Shown: positions 8,354 to 18,068, counted from the first letter of the stretch. The stretch is DNA of 64,000 nt from an uncultured Lachnospiraceae bacterium (GCA_910588875.1 CAJURT010000004.1:3995-67994), one strand, 5' to 3'. Notes: generated from the sequence alone by a model not told the origin. Program-made: numbers and translations.

Positions 8354-11300
8354 TCAGCCTTCTTCTGCATGTTCCGGCTTCCCCCATTTTGGTTTCTTAT
8401 CCTCTGCCTTCACCTGCTCCGGCTTCAGGTGAAGGGTAAAGGTAAAGGCTTCCTCTGACAGGCGGTATTGTTCCCGAAGCCTGGGGCCGCAGCTGTTGGA
8501 GCCGATTCCGTTTTGCCGGAAATCAAGGTTTAACACCGTGTTCCTGCAGGGCACCAGTTCAAAATTGTGCTTCTTTTCTGTCAGTTCCTCCTGGGTAAAC
8601 ACAGAGGCATTGAAGGAAAAGGTCTCCTCACCGTACGCCTTTATGGCACTGCCTTCCCCGCTGACCATAACATAATCGCAATCATTGTGGCTGCCGTTTT
8701 CCTGGGGCCTTAAGTAATCCTCATGGAGGCCGGACACAGAGGACGAATAAATCCCGTGGCTGGCAGCCCTGCATTTATCCACATAGCTTTCCTCCGGCCC
8801 CAGGCCCGAATAAATAACCTGATCCATCTTCCCTGGCAGGAACAGCCGAAGCCCGAACCTGGGCAGTTCCGGGAAATCCGGATTCCTGGTAACATCCATT
8901 CTCACAGATATCTGGCCTGAATTATCAATGCGCCACACCGTATCTATGTCCATCATCCTCTGGACGGTTACTGCTGTCATCCCCATCCTGCTGTGAATCT
9001 CCAGATACTCCCTGGTCAGGGTATAGTTGGTCACATAGGCTCTGGACAAGGCCCGGTCATACATGGCCTTTTTCCATTCTGCTTTTATGTACATGTCATT
9101 GTCCGTAGGCGCCCTCCACACATTCAGTTCCATGGGCTTCTCGAGGAAATCCCTCCCTTCTGCCCTCAGCTGGTCAAAAATGCCATACAGCTTATTGTAA
9201 ACATAGGTAAAAGCACTGCCCTCCACAATCAGCTGCTTCGGCGTCTCGGATACCTTCAGCTGAGGCAGCCTTTTGCTGTCTGTCTCTGCCATGGCCTGCC
9301 ACAGAAGACCGTCCTGATTCCGGGGATCCCGATTTTTCAAGGGGATCTCGTCAAAGCCCAGCACATGCCCCTGTTTACGGAAAGCATCTGCCTCCCTCAG
9401 AGTGTAGAGAAGCTTCAGATACACCTTTCCCTTATCCGGAATCGTCACCGGAAGAAAAAGCTGTCCCTCCCTGCCCGGCAGAATCCCCGGGATATTGGCC
9501 TCATCCATCTTTCCGGCAGCAATTACCCTTCCGTCTGCCCTTACCTCATAGGAAATCTCCAGATAATCCTGGATATCCACAAAATTCATCTCATTTTTCA
9601 GCACAAGCTTTCCTGTATCCTGGTCATAGGAAGAGACCCTTGCCGGGCGGTGGACATTTTTGTACTCCAAAAGCCCTGTGTGGGGAGTCCTGTCCGGATA
9701 CACCAGCCCGTCCATACAGAAATTCCCGTCCTGGGGATATTCCCCATGGTCTCCCCCATAGAAATACATGTCCCTGCCCTCTGCTGTCTTCCCCTTGTAT
9801 ATGGCATGGTCACACCACTCCCACACAAAACCTCCGCAGATACAGTCATATTTTTCAATCAATTCAAAATAATCTTCATAATCCCCTGCCCCGTTTCCCA
9901 TGGAATGGCAGTATTCACACATGATATAGGGTTTATCGGGACTGGAGCCCACATAATCCAGAACCTCCTGAAACCCCGGATACATGCGGCTGTAAAGGTC
10001 AATATTGCTGTAATCGTATTTTCTCTTTCTCCCCCGGTAGTAGGCGCTCTCATAGTGGGTCAGCCTGCCCGGGTCATACTGCTTTGTCCAGGCCAGGGCC
10101 TTCTCAAAGGTACAGCCGTAGCCGCACTCATTTCCCATGGACCAGATCACCACGCAAGGCCGGTTTTTGTCCCGCTCCACCAGCTTTTTCACCCGGTCCA
10201 GGGTGGCCTCGTCAAACTCCGGGTTATCTGATATCAGTTCATTCCATCTGCCGGCCCGCTCCTCATCCGTATCATTGGAATAACACAGCATCCAGGGGCC
10301 GTGGCTCTCATTATCCGCCTCGTCAATGACAAAGAATCCGTACTTGTCACACATCTGGTAAAACATGGGCTGGTTCGGATAATGGCTGGTTCGGACCGCA
10401 TTGAAGTTGTACTGCTTCATCATTTCCAAATCCCTTTTCATCTGCTCCACGCTGATGACAAACCCGGTCACCGGATCCGAATCATGCCGGTTCACTCCCC
10501 TAAACTTCACCGGAGAACCGTTTAAATATACCACATTCCCCTTCACGCTGATCTCACGGATGCCGATCTGTTCTGTGATCACTTCATGCTCTGTCTCCAG
10601 CACCAGGGTATACAGATAAGGCTGCTCACTGTTCCACAGATAAGGCTTTTGTATGGAAAACCCGGTATCTCCTTTATAGACAAACTCTGTAACCAATTCC
10701 CCTTTCTCATCATAAACCGCCGCCTTCACCGGAATCACCTCATCCAGATATTTTGTCTGAATGTCCACCAAAGCCTGGCCGTCAGCAATCCGGGTATGGA
10801 TAAAATAATCATAGATGCACTGCAAAGGCCGTTTCATCAGGTACACATCCCGGAAAATGCCGCTCATACGGAATTTGTCCTGATCCTCTAAGTAGCTGCC
10901 GTCACACCATTTCAAAACCAGCACGGCAAGACAGTTCTCCCCCTCTTTGATGTATTTAGTCACATCAAATTCACTGAGTGCATGGGAGACCTGGCTGTAG
11001 CCCACATACTCCCCATTCAGCCACACGTAGAAGCAGGAATCCACCCCCTCGAATTCCAGAAACGCCCTTGGCGCCTGTTCCTCCTTCTGATAGGAAAAGG
11101 AACAGAGATACGCCCCGCAGGGATTATCCTGAGGCACATAGGGGGGATCCACAGGAAATGGATACCGGAAGTTGGTGTACTGATGATTATCATAGCCGTA
11201 ATTCTGCCAGACACCGGGAACCTCAACGGTTTCAAACCCCAATGGGTCAAATTCCGGTTCATAGAACCTCTCATTAAAATCATAAATGCTGTCATAATAT

Positions 11301-11461
11301 TGAAATTTCCATTGTCCGTTCAGCATCTGGATGCGATCCGACTTCTCCCTCTGTTCCACAAGCCCCTCCGTCCTTACAGACGTCGGCACATAATAGGAAC
11401 GATCCGGCATGGTATTCTCATGCAGCATATGCAGATCTTCATAATAGCGCGGTACAATCAT
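8354..11461 (-). CDS. lacZ: Beta-galactosidase, GH2 family
   Basis: A 1035-residue cytosolic enzyme hydrolysing terminal beta-galactosides such as lactose. The order is an N-terminal sugar-binding domain ('GVWQNYGYDNHQYTNFRYP'), immunoglobulin-like domain, TIM barrel and C-terminal beta-gal small chain region. The acid/base Glu lies in 'VIWSMGNECGYG' (about residue 445) and the nucleophile Glu in 'IMCEYCHSMGNG' (about 516). 'FRGVNRHDSDPVTG' is also typical. ATG at 11461 is preceded by AAGGAGGA; an earlier in-frame ATG has no ribosome site. No signal peptide. First gene of a two-gene operon with the GPH symporter. Confidence 0.95.
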   Translation of the reverse strand: MIVPRYYEDLHMLHENTMPDRSYYVPTSVRTEGLVEQREKSDRIQMLNGQWKFQYYDSIYDFNERFYEPEFDPLGFETVEVPGVWQNYGYDNHQYTNFRYPFPVDPPYVPQDNPCGAYLCSFSYQKEEQAPRAFLEFEGVDSCFYVWLNGEYVGYSQVSHALSEFDVTKYIKEGENCLAVLVLKWCDGSYLEDQDKFRMSGIFRDVYLMKRPLQCIYDYFIHTRIADGQALVDIQTKYLDEVIPVKAAVYDEKGELVTEFVYKGDTGFSIQKPYLWNSEQPYLYTLVLETEHEVITEQIGIREISVKGNVVYLNGSPVKFRGVNRHDSDPVTGFVISVEQMKRDLEMMKQYNFNAVRTSHYPNQPMFYQMCDKYGFFVIDEADNESHGPWMLCYSNDTDEERAGRWNELISDNPEFDEATLDRVKKLVERDKNRPCVVIWSMGNECGYGCTFEKALAWTKQYDPGRLTHYESAYYRGRKRKYDYSNIDLYSRMYPGFQEVLDYVGSSPDKPYIMCEYCHSMGNGAGDYEDYFELIEKYDCICGGFVWEWCDHAIYKGKTAEGRDMYFYGGDHGEYPQDGNFCMDGLVYPDRTPHTGLLEYKNVHRPARVSSYDQDTGKLVLKNEMNFVDIQDYLEISYEVRADGRVIAAGKMDEANIPGILPGREGQLFLPVTIPDKGKVYLKLLYTLREADAFRKQGHVLGFDEIPLKNRDPRNQDGLLWQAMAETDSKRLPQLKVSETPKQLIVEGSAFTYVYNKLYGIFDQLRAEGRDFLEKPMELNVWRAPTDNDMYIKAEWKKAMYDRALSRAYVTNYTLTREYLEIHSRMGMTAVTVQRMMDIDTVWRIDNSGQISVRMDVTRNPDFPELPRFGLRLFLPGKMDQVIYSGLGPEESYVDKCRAASHGIYSSSVSGLHEDYLRPQENGSHNDCDYVMVSGEGSAIKAYGEETFSFNASVFTQEELTEKKHNFELVPCRNTVLNLDFRQNGIGSNSCGPRLREQYRLSEEAFTFTLHLKPEQVKAEDKKPKWGKPEHAEEG

Positions 11462-11562
11462 GGCAGTTTCCTCCTTATATACATTATTTTTGACTATGCT
11501 GCAGCACATATTCTCTTATTTGCAAACATCCTATTCCCCACACAGGCCTTGTGTTTGACTGT

Positions 11563-11591
11563 ATTATAAAGGAATTTGCTAATTTTTTACA
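11563..11591 (-). promoter_or_regulatory. lacZ promoter, good -10 and poor -35
   Basis: Minus-strand TATAAT (11568-11563), 17-base spacer, TGTAAA at -35. A perfect -10 with a weak -35 fits a promoter that needs the adjacent AraC-type activator. Confidence 0.6.
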
Positions 11592-11601
11592 TAAAGCAGA
11601 A

Positions 11602-11630
11602 TAGACAAAACATGCACAAAATGATACAAT
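11602..11630 (+). promoter_or_regulatory. Promoter of the AraC-type gene
   Basis: TAGACA at 11602-11607, 17-base spacer, TACAAT at 11625-11630. The start region lies about 10-15 bases from the lacZ -35 box, so the two promoters are back to back. The 11462-11801 gap of 340 bases holds these two promoters, the lacZ ribosome site and a leader of about 165 bases for the regulator; nothing else was recognised in it. Confidence 0.55.
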
Positions 11631-11801
11631 AACAAATAGAAAACCGGAAAATAACTATTCACATTCACAAGTCCCCTCCTCAGGTCCCTGGTTTCTTCTT
11701 GTACAATATGACAGATAACGTTCCATCCTTGGAGGGAGGAATGCATGACAAACTGCCCTTCCTCCCAGATACCCCTCACCCAAAAAAGGAGGTAACCCCT
11801 T

Positions 11802-12665
11802 ATGTACACAGACAACGCCTACTGGCACAACTCCCATATGGATTTCAAGGACAAAAAGCACCCCCTTTTCGTAGGGAGCGCCGGCGTCTACCAATTATTC
11901 ACCAGGCCCAGGCTCCCCACCCACAGACCCAGAGGGCGCCTTGACTATCAATTGCTCTATATTGCATCCGGCAAAGCACATTTCTACTTTCACGGCAAGG
12001 AAGAAATTGTAACCGCCGGGAATATGGTGCTTTACCGCCCCAAGGAGGAGCAGCGCTACTACTATTACGGGGTGGACCATACAGAAGTCTATTGGGTTCA
12101 TTTTACAGGGAATAATGTAAAGAATATTTTAAGAAAATACCGCATTCCGGATAATGCCCATGTGATTCATACCGGAACTTCTCTGGATTATAAAAAGATT
12201 TATCTGCACATGATTCAGGAGTTAAAGCTTACCAAACCCCATTATGAGGAAGTCCTTGTCCACTACCTGGAACTGCTGCTCGTCCTCATCAGCCGCCTTC
12301 AGGAAAAAAAGCCCAAAAGCAAAACCCTCTTCCTCATCGACGAAATGGATTTGGCTGTTTCCCATTTCCACTCCCACTATAACCACCTGATTAGCATTGA
12401 GGAATATGCCAGAAGCCGCGGCATGAGCATCAGCTGGTTTATCCGGAATTTCAAGGATTATACCGGTTCAACCCCCTCCCAGTATCTCCTCTCCCTCCGG
12501 ATCTCCAATGCCCAGAGTTTGCTGGAATCCACCTCCTACAATGTCACGGAGATCGCTGAAATCGTGGGTTACCAAAACCCCCTTTACTTCAGCCGCCTGT
12601 TCAAGAAGCAGTGCGGGGTATCTCCTACGGAGTTCAGGAGACAGGTAAAAATTGACATTCAATAG
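11802..12665 (+). CDS. AraC-family regulator of the lac locus
   Basis: A 287-residue activator: an N-terminal cupin-like ligand-binding half ('LLYIASGKAHFYFHGKEEIV', 'VLYRPKEEQRYYYYG') and a C-terminal double helix-turn-helix ('ISIEEYARSRGMSISWFIRN' and 'NVTEIAEIVGYQNPLYFSRL', ending 'FKKQCGVSPTEFRRQ'). Such proteins usually activate adjacent sugar genes. It is divergent from lacZ, whose promoter has a weak -35. ATG has AAGGAGGT eight bases upstream. Confidence 0.92.
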   Translation: MYTDNAYWHNSHMDFKDKKHPLFVGSAGVYQLFTRPRLPTHRPRGRLDYQLLYIASGKAHFYFHGKEEIVTAGNMVLYRPKEEQRYYYYGVDHTEVYWVHFTGNNVKNILRKYRIPDNAHVIHTGTSLDYKKIYLHMIQELKLTKPHYEEVLVHYLELLLVLISRLQEKKPKSKTLFLIDEMDLAVSHFHSHYNHLISIEEYARSRGMSISWFIRNFKDYTGSTPSQYLLSLRISNAQSLLESTSYNVTEIAEIVGYQNPLYFSRLFKKQCGVSPTEFRRQVKIDIQ

Positions 12666-12727
12666 AAATCAGCTGCCCCCCTTTTCCCCCCGGCCTGCCC
12701 CTTCAAATCCGGCAGCCTATTCCCGCC

Positions 12728-14422
12728 TCAAATCGGCAGACTATTTTCGACACAAAGCGACCCATACCCCACCAACGGATTCGGATACTCCGTAAATCCC
12801 GGCAGCGGCTTCGCCCCTCGCCTAAGATACGCCTTCACCTTCTCCCCATACAAAAACGGGTCATTCCCCTCCACGATTCCCCACTGCATGAGGAGCGCCG
12901 CACTCCCCGCCACCACCGGCGCCGCAAAGGAGGTCCCGGTCACCGACCGGTATCCTCCCCCGTTCCCCGGCGCCATCAGGCCCACCCCCGGCGCACACAG
13001 ATCCGGCTTCACCTGGTTTGTCATACGGGTAAATCCTCTCCCGGAAAAATCCGCATAGGAATTGGTGGCACTGTTATAGGCTCCCACTGTGATCACTTTC
13101 GCCGCCGTGGAGGGAACCGTCAGGGTTATATCTGGCGTAGGTTCTAAAAAACGGGTAGATGAATTCAGGACAGCAGCAGAGGGCAGCCAAAAATCTGCCT
13201 GTCCTTGCACCACCCTCTGTGGCTGCAGGCGGAAAGTCCAGATCCCGCTCTCCACATAACTCCCCTCATCCGGCACAAAATCAAAATAAATTTCCTGCGC
13301 CACACTGAATGGCCCCGGCTTCCCGTAATATACCAGCACCTGGGTCTCCCTGTAGCGGAAACGCACCGGCCCCAGCTGCTCAGACAAAGGCCCCAGCACC
13401 TCACCGGAAGGGGTCTGTAAGCTGACTGTGAACTGATCCGAATAAGCCTTCCAGAGTTGAACACTGACCCCGGGTTCATAGGGCGCTACCGAAAGTTCCG
13501 CCTGCACTGCCCCTTTTCCCGACATATGCCCTGCTGCTGCCCCTTCATTTCCGCTCCCCACCACGATGGTGGTCCGCCCATAGTTCCCTATATCATCCAG
13601 GAACATTTCCAGAAGTCCGGTTCCGTCGTGGGAGCCGTATGTATTTCCAAAACTGATGTTCACTACAATCGGCATCCCCATTTCCACCGCCCGGCCCACC
13701 ACAAAATTCACTCCCCGCATCAATTCTGTTGTGCGCGGAAAGCCTCCCTCCCGGGAATTGCCCAACTTCACAATCAAAAATTCACTCTCATAAGCCACAC
13801 CCCGGTAAGCCCCCTCCGACTCACGGCCATTCCCTGCTGCAATCCCTGCCACGGAAGTTCCGTGCCCGCTGCCATCCACCGAGGGCACCAGCCCCCTCCC
13901 TGCCTCCCGGTCTCCTGCCTCCAATGCCTCATTGATCTCCTCCCTGGTAAATACCCGGTTTAACGTCTGATCCCACAATTCCACAATCCTAGTGGTCCCA
14001 TCCCCGTTCCGGAAATCCTCATGGAAATAATCAATCCCGGAATCCAGCACTGCCACCAGCACTCCCTTGCCCGTCAGCCTCCGGGGCGGCTCCTGCAAAA
14101 TATTAATACAAGAGGCTGCCTTTGCCCGGTTCACGGCAAAAAACAGCCTCTTTGGCTTTTCCACATATTCAATTTGCAGCAACCCGCTGACCTGCTCAAT
14201 CAGAGTCTCCGGAATAAGCAAAATTGCATATTCATTCCTCATCTCTTCCACCTGCACGCCCATTTCCCGCACCGCATCCAGGCTGCCCGAATATTTTACA
14301 ATCAATTCCCAGGATTTTTCCTCCGGCAGGTATCCGGTTTCCAATTCCTGTGACCTTGCCCGTTCCTGGGGAGACACCTCCAGGGACAGATTCAGCAGAT
14401 TCTCTAACTTCTGGTTCGGCAT
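12728..14422 (-). CDS. Csp-like S8 subtilisin-family protease
   Basis: A 564-residue subtilase with Asp127 ('VAVLDSGIDYFHEDF'), His187 ('GSGHGTSVAGIAAGN') and Ser498 ('GTSFAAPVVAGSAALL'), so the full catalytic triad is present. Residues 1-110 form a prodomain-like region. A beta-rich insertion of about 130 residues between the His and Ser blocks resembles the jelly-roll of clostridial Csp proteases, which activate the cortex lysin SleC during spore germination. No signal peptide is seen. ATG at 14422 follows AGGAGAAATGAT; an upstream in-frame ATG lacks a ribosome site. The germination role is inferred from architecture only, and no sleC is in view. Confidence 0.8.
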   Translation of the reverse strand: MPNQKLENLLNLSLEVSPQERARSQELETGYLPEEKSWELIVKYSGSLDAVREMGVQVEEMRNEYAILLIPETLIEQVSGLLQIEYVEKPKRLFFAVNRAKAASCINILQEPPRRLTGKGVLVAVLDSGIDYFHEDFRNGDGTTRIVELWDQTLNRVFTREEINEALEAGDREAGRGLVPSVDGSGHGTSVAGIAAGNGRESEGAYRGVAYESEFLIVKLGNSREGGFPRTTELMRGVNFVVGRAVEMGMPIVVNISFGNTYGSHDGTGLLEMFLDDIGNYGRTTIVVGSGNEGAAAGHMSGKGAVQAELSVAPYEPGVSVQLWKAYSDQFTVSLQTPSGEVLGPLSEQLGPVRFRYRETQVLVYYGKPGPFSVAQEIYFDFVPDEGSYVESGIWTFRLQPQRVVQGQADFWLPSAAVLNSSTRFLEPTPDITLTVPSTAAKVITVGAYNSATNSYADFSGRGFTRMTNQVKPDLCAPGVGLMAPGNGGGYRSVTGTSFAAPVVAGSAALLMQWGIVEGNDPFLYGEKVKAYLRRGAKPLPGFTEYPNPLVGYGSLCVENSLPI

Positions 14423-14486
14423 ATCATTTCTCCTGATACCTGGTATCCCTACTATTATATGCCCCATCCCTGGCAGTAAATTCGTA

Positions 14487-15980
14487 TCATTTCAGGCAAT
14501 ACAGCTTCCCATATTTCTCCTTCAGATAGTCTACATAATACTGCGGCTTAAAATCTTCACCTGTCATATCCCGCAGCAGCTGCCTGCTGTCTTTCATCTT
14601 CCCAAACCGGTGGATATGCCTTCGCAGCACTTCCCGGATCACCTCTAACTCCCCCTGCCGCAAAAGCCCTTTAAAATCCATGCTCTGTTTCATAAACCGG
14701 TATATCTGTGCCGCAAAAGCGCTCCCCAGCGCATAGGAAGGGAAATATCCGAAGGATCCCTGGGCCCAGTGGATATCCTGCAGCACTCCCTCCGCCACAT
14801 TCTTTGGCCTCACTCCCAGGTATTCCTCATATTTATCAGCCCACAAACCCGGCAGTTCCCTTACATCCAAATCCTCTTCCATCAACATTTTTTCCAACTC
14901 ATACCGAACCAAAACATGCAGGCTATATGTCAGTTCATCTGCCTCTGTGCGGATCAGCCCGGGCTGCACCTTGTTGATTGCCCTCACAAAATCCTCCCGG
15001 GGGATATCCCCCAGTTTTTCCGGAAACATTTCCTGAAGTTTCGGATAAATCGGCTCCCAGAATGCCTCATCCCGCCCGATGATATTTTCAAAAAAACGGG
15101 ACTGGGATTCATGCATTCCCATGGAGGCTCCCTGCCCCACGAATGTCTGGGTCAGTTCATCTGCCACACCCAATTCATAGGCGGCATGCCCTGCCTCGTG
15201 GATCACCGAAAAAAGGGAACTGTCCATCCTCTCTTTATAATGGGTCGTGATCCGCACATCATGGTTGTGAAGATTGGTGGTAAAGGGATGGGCGCTCTCT
15301 GCCAGAACACCTCTATGGAAGTCGAATCCTACATATTCCGCCATAAACTCCGCCAATTCCCGCTGTTTTTCCTCCGGATAGCCCCCTTCCAGGAAATCAT
15401 CCCGGATCTCTTTCCCGTGTTCCATCACCTGATGCAGAAACGGCACCAGTTCTTCCTTCAAAAGCCCGAAAAATTCATCCAGCTTTTTCATGGAAAAACC
15501 TTTCTCATAGTTGTCAAGCATCACATCGTAAAGCCTCTGCCCCTCTTTTGCCTGGTAACCGGCAAACCTTTTCTGATAGGATATGATCTTCTCAAGCGTA
15601 GGCGCAAATTGCTCAAAATCCTGTTCCTGCTTTGCTTTCGACCATATCCGGGCCGATTCTGCCACCAGTTCCTGGTAAGCCCGGTATTCCTGCGGTGGGA
15701 TTTTCTCCAGCTTATCATACTCCTCGGCTGCCTCCCGCACAATGGCCCGCTCCCTCTCGGTAAGCCCTGGCTCCTGCCCGCATTTTTCCAGCAATGACCG
15801 CACTTCCTTTTTGGTCATGATCTCCTGATAAGCCTCTGACAAGGCTCCCTGGACTTTTGCTGTATATTTTCCCGCCTGCTCCGGCGCCAGGGTTTCATTG
15901 TCCCACTCAAACAGAACCAATGCCGCCTGCAGCGCCATCGCACGTTCCAGATAAGGCTTCAGCTGCTCCATCTGTCCCAT
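14487..15980 (-). CDS. M32-family metallocarboxypeptidase
   Basis: A 497-residue zinc carboxypeptidase of the Taq/Pfu type, removing C-terminal residues from peptides in the cytosol. The zinc site 'HEAGH' is at residues 261-265. Other family blocks are 'HPFTTNLHNHDVRITTHY' (230-247), 'GMHESQSRFFEN' and 'RTEADELTYSLHVLVRYELE'. Length matches the family. Start ATG has AAGGAG nine bases upstream. It lies 64 bases before the S8 protease gene on the same strand and may be co-transcribed with it. Confidence 0.93.
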   Translation of the reverse strand: MGQMEQLKPYLERAMALQAALVLFEWDNETLAPEQAGKYTAKVQGALSEAYQEIMTKKEVRSLLEKCGQEPGLTERERAIVREAAEEYDKLEKIPPQEYRAYQELVAESARIWSKAKQEQDFEQFAPTLEKIISYQKRFAGYQAKEGQRLYDVMLDNYEKGFSMKKLDEFFGLLKEELVPFLHQVMEHGKEIRDDFLEGGYPEEKQRELAEFMAEYVGFDFHRGVLAESAHPFTTNLHNHDVRITTHYKERMDSSLFSVIHEAGHAAYELGVADELTQTFVGQGASMGMHESQSRFFENIIGRDEAFWEPIYPKLQEMFPEKLGDIPREDFVRAINKVQPGLIRTEADELTYSLHVLVRYELEKMLMEEDLDVRELPGLWADKYEEYLGVRPKNVAEGVLQDIHWAQGSFGYFPSYALGSAFAAQIYRFMKQSMDFKGLLRQGELEVIREVLRRHIHRFGKMKDSRQLLRDMTGEDFKPQYYVDYLKEKYGKLYCLK

Positions 15981-16079
15981 ATATATTCTCCTTCCTTTCG
16001 CTGCCCTTCCCTCTTTTCTTTCTCATTCCCTCAAGGTGCCTTTATCGGACAAAAATACTCTCATTAAACCAAAATTCAA

Positions 16080-16099
16080 GGACACTGCTAGCAGTGTCC
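16080..16099 (-). terminator. Hairpin after the GGDEF-EAL gene
   Basis: A perfect 20-base palindrome (10-bp arms, GGACACTGCT/AGCAGTGTCC) beginning 23 bases past the stop and followed on the minus strand by TTGAATTTTGGTTT. The palindrome has no natural loop, so the real hairpin opens at its centre. Weak terminator. Confidence 0.5.
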
Positions 16100-16121
16100 C
16101 CGAATCAGCCATATTTCATAC

Positions 16122-17498
16122 TCAATTCTTCAATACTTCCTTCTCATGCTCTACAAGGCCCCTGGCATCATCCAATGATGTGTCAAGCACCGAGAACAGA
16201 TCCTTCTCCGGCAATGTGGGAGCATAATAGAAACCCTGATGGATATGACACCCGTACTGGGTGAGCAGATCCTTCTGGTTCTGCGTCTCCACCCCCTCCG
16301 CAATCAGCCTCTTCCCAATCCTCCTGGCAATCTGCGTCAGGCCCTCCATCACTGGCTTGGACTGGGAATCCGTCTCCATCTGCCACACAAACATCCGGTC
16401 AAACTTCAGCGTATCTACGGGAAGTTCCAGGATCCGGGCAAGCCCTGAATATCCGGAACCAAAATTATTCAGGATCATCTCCACTCCCAGGGAAGCCAGT
16501 TCCTGCATCAAAACCATAATATTCACATATGCCATGCTCACCGCATACTCGTCAATCTCAATGGCAAGCTTGCCGGCGGGGATATCATAGGTGCGGACTA
16601 CCCTGCCCACCTCATCCAGGAAATCTCCCTGCAGAAGCAAGACCGGGGAAATCGCGATGGCAATCGACTCGAATTCCTTCCCTTCATCCAAAAGCTGACG
16701 GATCGTGGATGCCACCCGGTCCAGGGCATAATATTCCACGGTCCGGATCTGCCCTGTGTCCTCAGCGATGGTCAAAAATTCCGAACTCCCCACCATCCCC
16801 ACATCCTTAACGAAAATCCTCATATAGAATTCTGCCCGGGTAAATTTCCCTTTCTCCAGATCATAGGTGGGCCGATACCGCACTTCCACCTCATTGTTGG
16901 CAAAAGCAGTGGACAGGTAACGGGTGATTGCCTGCCTTCTCTGGAAACGGGTATGTAGCTTCATATCATACACCGCGTACTGGCTGCCCTCCATCTCTGC
17001 CGCACGGGATACGGCAAGATCCAGGCACTTTAACATCTCACCGGCATTGGTGGCATACCCCGGATAGGCACACAGGCCTAAACGGATCGCACACAGGCAA
17101 TCCGTATTTTCCACGGTCCAGCTATACTCAAATCTGTCAATCAGCTGTTCTGCCAGCCGTGACGCCTCTCCCATGGTACGGTCCCGCAGGATAATGATAA
17201 ACTCCACGCCCACATAACGGTAAACCTTACACCGGGTCTTCTGCTCCAGATAATCCAGGATATTATCCAGCAGTTCCTCACAATACTCAAACCCAAACAA
17301 CTCATTCATGCGCTTGAAATTCTCAAGGTAAACTTTCAGAACCACGCCATGGTACCCCAACAGGAATTGTGCCTCCAGATGGTTGTAACAGGTCTTGCTG
17401 TCGCTCTGCTTTTTGTTCTCCATCAGCGCCTGCTCTGCTGCCAGCCGCTTGGCGTCCTCAATCGCCATCGGCTCTTCCTTTTTCCAGAATAAACTCAT
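16122..17498 (-). CDS. Degenerate GGDEF-EAL protein, probable inactive c-di-GMP sensor
   Basis: A 458-residue protein with a diguanylate-cyclase fold (about 50-190) and an EAL fold (about 200-440) but no membrane segments. The GGDEF loop reads 'RYVGVEF', so cyclase activity is not expected. In the EAL part the first Glu ('RAEFYMR'), 'AIEIDE', 'LKFDRMFV' and 'EGVET' remain. The metal Asn is lost ('IAIAISP') and the DDFG pair is 'NNFGSGYS'. Phosphodiesterase activity is therefore unlikely, while ligand binding is possible. The gene follows the NUDIX gene by 51 bases. A PilZ protein in the flagellar block suggests that c-di-GMP signalling exists here. Confidence 0.85.
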   Translation of the reverse strand: MSLFWKKEEPMAIEDAKRLAAEQALMENKKQSDSKTCYNHLEAQFLLGYHGVVLKVYLENFKRMNELFGFEYCEELLDNILDYLEQKTRCKVYRYVGVEFIIILRDRTMGEASRLAEQLIDRFEYSWTVENTDCLCAIRLGLCAYPGYATNAGEMLKCLDLAVSRAAEMEGSQYAVYDMKLHTRFQRRQAITRYLSTAFANNEVEVRYRPTYDLEKGKFTRAEFYMRIFVKDVGMVGSSEFLTIAEDTGQIRTVEYYALDRVASTIRQLLDEGKEFESIAIAISPVLLLQGDFLDEVGRVVRTYDIPAGKLAIEIDEYAVSMAYVNIMVLMQELASLGVEMILNNFGSGYSGLARILELPVDTLKFDRMFVWQMETDSQSKPVMEGLTQIARRIGKRLIAEGVETQNQKDLLTQYGCHIHQGFYYAPTLPEKDLFSVLDTSLDDARGLVEHEKEVLKN

Positions 17499-17549
17499 AC
17501 CGACTTCTCCCTTAAATGTATTATTGTCCGCAAATCCTGCCTCTTACAT

Positions 17550-18002
17550 TTAAAAATACTTTTTGCTGCCCCAGAGGTTCGCTTTCTTCAGATCCAGATA
17601 TTCATTATAAGCCTTCTCCAAGATCTGCTTCTCATTGGAAAATTTCAGCAGATGGTATGCCTCATAAAACTTATAATAACCCGAATCCATGAAATGCTCC
17701 TCCCGTTGTGGTTTGCTGTAATAGCTGTCTGCCATCATCAGGTACCAATGCACATCCTTCTCCACCATATCCTGGGGCGTGCTGAAAGAGTAGGAACTCT
17801 TCCCGATATACTTGATGATAGAGGCACTGACACCAGTCTCCTCCTTTACTTCCCGGAGCGCGGTTTCCTTGTACTCCTCTCCTGCTTCTACAGTTCCTTT
17901 TGGCAATACCCAGCCTTCATACTTATTCTTGTAATTCTTGTATAAGACCAGGATCTTGCCCCGAAAAATAACCACACCTCCACAGCTCGTTGCTTCAATC
18001 AC
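17550..18002 (-). CDS. NUDIX hydrolase
   Basis: A 150-residue cytosolic hydrolase of nucleoside-diphosphate-linked compounds. The NUDIX box 'GTVEAGEEYKETALREVKEE' continues 'TGV' and is complete. It resembles diadenosine-polyphosphate-type enzymes ('GGVVIFRGKILVLYKN', 'WVLPKGTVE'). GTG at 18002 is chosen because ACAGGAGGG lies eight bases upstream, whereas the upstream ATG has none. A sigma-A promoter lies about 65 bases upstream. The substrate cannot be told. Confidence 0.88.
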   Translation of the reverse strand: MIEATSCGGVVIFRGKILVLYKNYKNKYEGWVLPKGTVEAGEEYKETALREVKEETGVSASIIKYIGKSSYSFSTPQDMVEKDVHWYLMMADSYYSKPQREEHFMDSGYYKFYEAYHLLKFSNEKQILEKAYNEYLDLKKANLWGSKKYF

Positions 18003-18068
18003 TGCAATCCCTCCTGTATTGGCACCACAAAAAATGATGCCACTTTGGTGTGTCACAAGACTGGTTTT

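Noticed and set aside
8993..10231. 412-residue open frame on the strand opposite to lacZ
   Set aside because: It lies wholly inside lacZ, lacks a ribosome site and has no recognisable family; it is a shadow of GC-rich codons.
16122..17498. Active diguanylate cyclase or phosphodiesterase
   Set aside because: GGDEF and several EAL metal ligands are replaced.
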